From Gorillibacterium sp. (GTDB taxonomy: Bacteria > Bacillota > Bacilli > Paenibacillales > NBRC-103111): 5,192 nucleotides of DNA. The stretch spans positions 1 through 5,192 of the forward strand of contig JAIMBU010000285.1 of the NCBI GenBank assembly GCA_023511325.1. Reading direction: 5' to 3'. The position numbers and the translations under genes are program-made. Shown one piece after another: positions 1 to 5,192 of this stretch. Each line of letters begins with the position of its first letter. The stretch's first letter is position 1. The notes beneath the pieces are model-generated. The model was given only the letters and a program-made list of their open reading frames with translations. It did no database searches and was not told the origin of the DNA.

Positions 1-902
<902 letters not shown>

Positions 903-1012
903 TTATAGCAAATTCTCAATAATCTTTATTTCCAGTTCATAATGCCAAATTGCATGTTGAGCCTGGAATAGACAAGTCTCGTATTCAAACAAAGAAGCTA
1001 AAACCTTGCTGT

Positions 1013-1048
1013 ATACAGAAAATAAACCCAACTTAAACAAGCTGGGCT
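1013..1048 (-). terminator. Intrinsic terminator, second of a tandem pair
   Basis: On the minus strand the arms AGCCCAGCTT (1048-1039) and AAGTTGGGTT (1034-1025) form a 10-bp stem with two G-T wobbles, closed by a GTTT tetraloop. It is followed directly by the U-rich tract TTATTTTCTG. On the plus strand there is no T-run after the hairpin, so it acts in the minus direction. It lies about 230 bases downstream of the pucG stop and 250 bases upstream of the collagen-like start. Confidence 0.7.
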
Positions 1049-1074
1049 GTCCAAGCAGGATAATTCCACATGCA

Positions 1075-1140
1075 AATTCCATAAATCAAACAAAAGAATC
1101 CTCTGCAACCACGATTAAAGTGGAATGAGAGGACTCCTTT
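1075..1140 (-). terminator. Intrinsic terminator downstream of pucG
   Basis: On the minus strand AAAGGAGTCCTCT (1140-1128) pairs along its whole 13 bases with AGAGGATTCTTTT (1104-1092), allowing two G-T wobbles. An inner 4-bp stem CCAC/GTGG (1123-1120 with 1112-1109) extends it beyond a 4x4 internal loop. The tail reads TTTTGTTTGATTT, so transcription along the minus strand should end near 1080, about 140-200 bases after the pucG stop. The plus-strand side has only a short T-run, so bidirectional use is unlikely. Confidence 0.75.
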
Positions 1141-1279
1141 GCTAATAAATAAAAATTCCATTTCAAGCTAAAACAATAAGGATGACCTTTAGGGAGGTCT
1201 CTATCGATGTATATAATAATCATCTGTAATAGTAGATTTTCCCATATGTCTGTCGATGATAAGTTCCTACCTGTTGGTC

Positions 1280-2572
1280 TTATCCCTGCGTTGCAGACTC
1301 CTGCTTATTCGGAATACGGGCAGGGCTCACGTTAAGATTATCCATGCTCTCATAAATGTTTAGTGCTGCTTGGACAGCGGCCGCGGTGGCAATTGGTGCA
1401 CGGTGACGAAACAACACTGCCTCGAGTGCTCCTAGAACATGCAACACATTCTTCCGATTGCAGCTGTAGCCCATCGTGCCAATCCGCCAGATTTTTCCCT
1501 TAAGCGGACCAAATGAGCTTGCGATTTCAATACCGAATAGATCAAGTAGCATCGTGCGGACGGATTCACCATCAATACCCTTGGGGATGAGCACACAAGT
1601 CACCATCGGCAGCTTGCAGGCCGGGTTGCCAAACAGCTGCAAGCCCATAGCTTGCAAGCCGGCAACGAGCGCTTGCTCATGTAGGGTATGACGGGCAAAA
1701 CGATTCTCTAGCCCCTCCTCCAGCACCAAACGCAACCCTTCTCGCAAGGCGTAGAGCATAGAGGTGGCTTCAGTGTGATGATTGAGTCGTGTCGGACTCC
1801 AATAATCCTGAAGCTGACTGAGATCAAAATAATTGCTTTGGATTATTTTACCAGATAATCGATCGCTAATCGTATTGGGATCACATAGCCCTCGTTCGAT
1901 CCTTTTTCGTTTGGCTATTCTCGCCTCTACGCGCTCGTTATAAGTAATCGGAGCCATTCCAGCCGGAATAGACAGACATTTCTGAGTCCCACCGATAACA
2001 GCATCTAACTGCCATTCATCGACCGCCACGTCGGTTCCGCCAATGGTTGCCACCGCATCGACAACAAGCAAAATATCGAGTTCGCGGCATACCCGCCCGA
2101 TATCGGCAAGTGGCTGCATACAGCCTGTTGAGGTTTCACCATGAACGATGGCAACGATATCTGGTCGTTCCAGACGAATTCGGGCGATAACCTGCTCTGG
2201 ATCAAATACCTCGCCCCATACTTGTTCCATCGTAGAAACCTCAGCCCCGCAGCGTTCAGCAAGCTCAACCAAGAGATGGCCAAACCTGCCAAAGATCGGC
2301 ACCAGCACATGGTCTCCTGGCTCAATCAAGCTGGTCAGCACAGCTTCTATACCTGAACGGGACGTCCCGTCAATGGGATAGCCCCAATGGTTATCTGTTT
2401 GGAAAAGTGCTCGAATCATCTCCATCGATTCGTTCATAATTGTGGTGAATTCTGGGTCAAACTGACCGAGGATAGGGAAGGACATGGCCCGAAGCACACG
2501 CGGATCCACTTCGACCGGGCCTGGGGTCATAATTGTACGCTGAGATGGTGACAAATCGCGATAATGCTTCAC
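1280..2572 (-). CDS. pucG: (S)-ureidoglycine--glyoxylate aminotransferase
   Basis: This 430-residue PLP enzyme of the alanine-glyoxylate aminotransferase class (fold type I) transfers the amino group of ureidoglycine to glyoxylate, giving glycine and oxalurate in the cytoplasm. Numbered from the GTG at 2572, visible motifs are TPGPVEVDPRVL (16-27), the phosphate-binding GTSRSGIEA (69-77), TSTG (147-150), VVDAVATIGG with cofactor-contacting Asp172, the Schiff-base Lys198 in GGTQKC, and carboxylate-binding Arg363 in WRIG. Gln37 and Asn264 sit exactly where, as I recall, B. subtilis PucG carries the two residues that set ureidoglycine specificity. This separates it from serine- or alanine-glyoxylate aminotransferases. 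The GTG start has AAAGGAGG seven bases upstream; an in-frame ATG at 2617 lies inside pucF and has no such site. It is last in the operon, 19 bases after pucF, and slightly longer at the C-terminus than the roughly 416-residue B. subtilis protein. Confidence 0.93.
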   Translation of the reverse strand: MKHYRDLSPSQRTIMTPGPVEVDPRVLRAMSFPILGQFDPEFTTIMNESMEMIRALFQTDNHWGYPIDGTSRSGIEAVLTSLIEPGDHVLVPIFGRFGHLLVELAERCGAEVSTMEQVWGEVFDPEQVIARIRLERPDIVAIVHGETSTGCMQPLADIGRVCRELDILLVVDAVATIGGTDVAVDEWQLDAVIGGTQKCLSIPAGMAPITYNERVEARIAKRKRIERGLCDPNTISDRLSGKIIQSNYFDLSQLQDYWSPTRLNHHTEATSMLYALREGLRLVLEEGLENRFARHTLHEQALVAGLQAMGLQLFGNPACKLPMVTCVLIPKGIDGESVRTMLLDLFGIEIASSFGPLKGKIWRIGTMGYSCNRKNVLHVLGALEAVLFRHRAPIATAAAVQAALNIYESMDNLNVSPARIPNKQESATQG

Positions 2573-2579
2573 CGCTCTT

Positions 2580-2587
2580 CCTCCTTT
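2580..2587 (-). promoter_or_regulatory. Ribosome-binding site deciding the pucG GTG start
   Basis: The minus strand reads AAAGGAGG, with seven bases between it and the GTG at 2572. It sits in the 19-base gap after the pucF stop. The upstream in-frame ATG (2617) has no Shine-Dalgarno sequence, so GTG is preferred. Confidence 0.88.
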
Positions 2588-2591
2588 GTAC

Positions 2592-3875
2592 TCAATGCTC
2601 GTGATAAGCAAGTTCATAGAGTAAATCTTTTAAGACTAGGATGCCTACGGCTAATTCTTCACTAGAGGTATATTCCTCTGATGAATGGCTAATGCCTGCA
2701 CGACTGGGAACAAAAATCATCGTTGACGGACAGATTGATTGCATCAGCTGTGCGTCGTGACCTGCTCCGCTAAACATCTGACGATAGGGCAGCTTGTTGC
2801 GCTGACAAATGACCTCCACCTGCTGAGTCAATCCACTGTCGAGCATCACCGCTGCTGCATCCATCCATTCCTTATAAGATAATGCTAAATTTCGCTTTAA
2901 CGCAATTTCATCAAAACCAGTAATGAGCGCTTCACAGAAGACAGCAAGCTCAGAAGAATTCGCATGCCGAGCATCCAGAGTAAACGTGACGTGTCCGGCT
3001 ATGACATTGGTTAGATTCGGCTTAATCTCAAGGCTTCCCACTGTCGCAACTAGTGGTGGTCCATAGGCTTTGGCTCGATGCTCGACCTCCTGAATCATCT
3101 CTGCTACCCCAGCAAGTGCATCAGAGCGCATCGTCATCGGCGTTGTTCCAGCATGATTGGCGATACCACCCACCTCAAAGGTTAACCGCTTTTGTCCGAC
3201 GATTCCCTGAACTAGACCAATCGCTTGTTTCTCCTGCTCAAGCACAGCGCCTTGCTCAATATGAAGCTCAATAAAAGCGTGAATGCCTTCAGGCACAAGC
3301 TTGGGACTGTTTGTTCCCGCTCCGAATCCAGCAGCGGTCATCGCTTCCAGTAGGCTGATCCCCATGAGGTCATGCGCCTCAGGCACTTGCGCTAACGAGT
3401 AACGACCAGTTATATAACCTGATCCCCAGTAGGCCAGGGGGAACCGGCTTCCCTCTTCCTCACAAAAGGAGATGATATGCAAATCCCGCTTAGGACGACC
3501 ATACTGCTTCCACAGATGCTGAATGGCGATCATACCTGCGGCAATCCCATAAGTACCATCAAACTTCCCACCATGGACAACCGTGTCGATATGCGATCCG
3601 GTCACGATAGCACCCGTATGAGAGTGGCTACCCTTGAGGATTCCATGAAGGTTGCCTACTTCATCGAAGGTTACCTCAAGGCCAAGCTGAAGCATTCGCT
3701 GAGCCAATGTGGATTGAGCTTCTTGCCAGGAAGCGTCATAGAGCAGTCTCGTCACTCCCCCCGAGGCATCTGCTCCAAACAGGGAAAGCCATTCGATGGT
3801 TTCTTCGATCGATGCCTTAAACAGAGCAAGCTCAGTTGCTCTTGTTTCACCATAAGAATCAACGGCGATATCCAT
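2592..3875 (-). CDS. pucF: Allantoate amidohydrolase (allantoate deiminase), M20 family
   Basis: A 427-residue cytoplasmic metallo-amidohydrolase of the M20 family, AllC/PucF branch. It hydrolyses allantoate to (S)-ureidoglycine, ammonia and CO2, and known members use Mn2+. Numbered from ATG at 3875, the two-metal site is visible: His95 and Asp97 in GSHIDTV, bridging Asp106 in KFDGTYG, the Glu139-141 run in CEEEGSRF (general base plus metal ligand), His205 in ELHIEQG, and His397 in GISHSSEE. NHAGTTPM (around 240-247) and GAGHDA (His373) are conserved substrate-side motifs. The middle third, about 210-330, is the M20 dimerisation (lid) domain. The family also contains N-carbamoyl-L-amino-acid hydrolases and ureidoglycolate amidohydrolase, which share these motifs; position between pucH and pucG favours allantoate. 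Start choice: ATG has AGGAGG eight bases upstream, while the in-frame TTG at 3881 is too close. The 5' end overlaps pucH by 17 bases. Confidence 0.92.
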   Translation of the reverse strand: MDIAVDSYGETRATELALFKASIEETIEWLSLFGADASGGVTRLLYDASWQEAQSTLAQRMLQLGLEVTFDEVGNLHGILKGSHSHTGAIVTGSHIDTVVHGGKFDGTYGIAAGMIAIQHLWKQYGRPKRDLHIISFCEEEGSRFPLAYWGSGYITGRYSLAQVPEAHDLMGISLLEAMTAAGFGAGTNSPKLVPEGIHAFIELHIEQGAVLEQEKQAIGLVQGIVGQKRLTFEVGGIANHAGTTPMTMRSDALAGVAEMIQEVEHRAKAYGPPLVATVGSLEIKPNLTNVIAGHVTFTLDARHANSSELAVFCEALITGFDEIALKRNLALSYKEWMDAAAVMLDSGLTQQVEVICQRNKLPYRQMFSGAGHDAQLMQSICPSTMIFVPSRAGISHSSEEYTSSEELAVGILVLKDLLYELAYHEH

Positions 3876-5192
3876 CAACAACCCCTCCTCTCATAAGCTT
3901 GGTTGGTTGTATGGCCATTCCCTTGCTATTTCCAATCGGTCCCTTACCCAACTGATAGACGATCTGACCACGACATAATGTAGTCGTGACTCGACAATCA
4001 AACTTCCGCCCGATGTAGGGACTATGATTGTGGCGATAGTGAAGCTGCTCCGCAGATAAAGTATAGCTGTGATTCAGGTCGACGATCGCCAAATCCGCAT
4101 CTGCTCCTAAGGCGATAACTCCCTTACGGGGATATAAGCCAAATCGCTTAGCGGGAGCCGTTGCTAGAAGTTGTGCCACCAAGGTAAGCGGCATGCCTCG
4201 TTGCAGGTGCCCAACACCAACAATCAGCTCCAGTGAGCTTTGAGCCCCAGAGATTCCCCCCCACGCCTGAAACCAATCATCGTTTTGTTTAAGCGTTGTC
4301 GGACAGGGGGAATGATCAGAGGCAATCAGATCAATCTGTCCTGTTGTTACCTTCATCCACAGTTGCTCCTGCTCTAGCTTACTGCGCAGGGGTGGCGCAC
4401 ATTTAGCTACAGGCCCGAGGCGCTCCATATCATCGGTGGTTAAAATAAGGTAGTGCGGGCAGGTTTCTAGGGTCACATCTAAGCCTTGCAGCTTCGCTCG
4501 TTCAATCGCCTCTACGGATAGGTGACTGCTGATATGCACGAAATGCAAAGCACAGCCCGTTTGCTCGGCATAAGCTAACGCCTGCAGGACAGCAGCTAGC
4601 TCCGCAGCCGCCGGCCGTGATGCCGCAAAATCTCTGGCACCCGTTCGACCTTGGGCTTGTGCCTCCGCAGCAAGACGTGAAACGATCGGCTCATTCTCGG
4701 CATGCAGAGCAAGAATGCCACCGATTGCGGCAATCCGCTTCATTCCTGCAAATAACGTTTCATCATCAACCTGCCGAAATATATCCTCCCCCTCCCCACC
4801 AGGGTTAGACATAAATGCTTTAAATCCAACCACTCCCGCATCAGCGAGCGCTTCAAGCGAATCTAGATTGCCCGGAACCAAGCCCCCCCAGAAGGCATAA
4901 TCCACCAAGCTACTGCCTTCTGCAATACGACTCTTTAGCTTTAGAGCATCGAGCGTTGTTGTCGGAGGCTGGCCATTAAGCGGCATATCGACATAGGTTG
5001 TACAGCCACCTGCAGCAAGTGCTACGGAGCCGCTGGTAAATCCTTCCCAATCACCTAAAGCCGGTTCATTGAAATGAACATGCACATCCACCATACCCGG
5101 CATAATCACCTGACCGCTCGCATCCAGCACTTCGCAGTCAACCGGTATCTCCAGCCGTTCAGCGATCCCAGTAATCTTCCCCTGATAAATAC
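3859..5192 (-). CDS. pucH: Allantoinase (5' end beyond window)
   Basis: Opens the allantoin ring to allantoate; a cyclic-amidohydrolase (dihydroorotase/hydantoinase-like) TIM-barrel enzyme with a binuclear metal site. The frame is open to the window edge, showing 443 residues ending at 3859. About 20-25 residues of the N-terminal beta domain are probably missing, since the visible part opens with the typical IYQGKITGIAE strand. Numbered from the first visible residue: His37 and His39 in VDVHVHFNEP, the lysine expected to be carboxylated Lys124 in GFKAFMSNP, His163 in LHAEN, His219 in HFVHISS, and Asp292 in ASDHSP. All six metal ligands are present. FNEP, WGGLVPGNL and GFKAFMSN favour allantoinase over dihydroorotase or dihydropyrimidinase. 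The C-terminal coding end contains the pucF Shine-Dalgarno sequence, so the two genes are probably translationally coupled. The promoter and any PucR- or TnrA-type control sites would lie outside the window. Confidence 0.93.
   Translation of the reverse strand, partial: IYQGKITGIAERLEIPVDCEVLDASGQVIMPGMVDVHVHFNEPALGDWEGFTSGSVALAAGGCTTYVDMPLNGQPPTTTLDALKLKSRIAEGSSLVDYAFWGGLVPGNLDSLEALADAGVVGFKAFMSNPGGEGEDIFRQVDDETLFAGMKRIAAIGGILALHAENEPIVSRLAAEAQAQGRTGARDFAASRPAAAELAAVLQALAYAEQTGCALHFVHISSHLSVEAIERAKLQGLDVTLETCPHYLILTTDDMERLGPVAKCAPPLRSKLEQEQLWMKVTTGQIDLIASDHSPCPTTLKQNDDWFQAWGGISGAQSSLELIVGVGHLQRGMPLTLVAQLLATAPAKRFGLYPRKGVIALGADADLAIVDLNHSYTLSAEQLHYRHNHSPYIGRKFDCRVTTTLCRGQIVYQLGKGPIGNSKGMAIQPTKLMRGGVVDGYRR
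3884..3889 (-). promoter_or_regulatory. Ribosome-binding site of pucF inside the pucH coding end
   Basis: The minus strand reads AGGAGG eight bases before the pucF ATG at 3875. It lies within the last codons of pucH, where it encodes Arg-Gly-Gly. Ribosomes finishing pucH at 3859 would cover or clear this site, consistent with translational coupling. Confidence 0.85.

Noticed and set aside
1207..1335. Plus-strand frame of 42 codons with a GGGAGG nine bases upstream
   Set aside because: The ribosome-binding site is tempting, but the second half is antisense to the pucG 3' end, the product is low in recognisable features, and there is no visible promoter.
2573..2617. ATG at 2617 as the pucG start
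   Set aside because: It would overlap pucF, has no Shine-Dalgarno site, and would shift the conserved residue numbering by 15 away from that recalled for B. subtilis PucG.
1476..4900. Other open frames of 60-140 codons on either strand inside the puc genes
   Set aside because: All lie in alternative frames within pucG, pucF or pucH, whose catalytic motifs are intact; none shows family features of its own.
5128..5130. GTG at 5130 as the pucH start
   Set aside because: The frame continues upstream to the window edge with a typical amidohydrolase N-terminal strand (IYQGKITGIAE), and no ribosome-binding site precedes this GTG.

Overview
The window looks like a chromosomal segment from a spore-forming Bacillales bacterium, most likely Paenibacillus- or Brevibacillus-like. 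Three things point there: strong AGGAGG-type Shine-Dalgarno sites before every visible start, a B. subtilis-type purine-catabolic gene set that includes PucG, and a collagen-like Gly-X-Thr protein with the N-terminal domain common in that group. The genus is an inference from gene content only. All genes recognised lie on the minus strand, so the transcription order runs from high to low coordinates.

Positions 5192 to 1280 hold a compact ureide operon. The genes in order are allantoinase (pucH/allB, its 5' end cut by the window edge), allantoate amidohydrolase (pucF/allC) and (S)-ureidoglycine--glyoxylate aminotransferase (pucG). pucH and pucF overlap by 17 bases, and pucF and pucG are 19 bases apart with the pucG ribosome-binding site in the gap. 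Together they would convert allantoin to allantoate, allantoate to ureidoglycine plus ammonia and CO2, and then pass the remaining amino group to glyoxylate to give glycine and oxalurate. The upstream control region of this operon is outside the window.

Positions 1279 to 771 are non-coding. They hold two good intrinsic-terminator hairpins pointing along the minus strand (about 1075-1140 and 1013-1048), which should insulate the operon from the next gene. A possible but weak promoter (TATAAT at 841-846) follows, then a very strong ribosome-binding site.

Positions 770 to 1 encode the first 256 residues of a collagen-like protein: a 160-residue beta-rich N-terminal domain without a signal peptide, followed by at least 31 Gly-X-Thr triplets. 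The last visible part is a perfect 18-bp tandem repeat that runs off the window edge. This is the least characterised item here. Nothing else suggests a new system: the metabolic genes are well-known families, and the link between them and the collagen-like gene is probably only adjacency.
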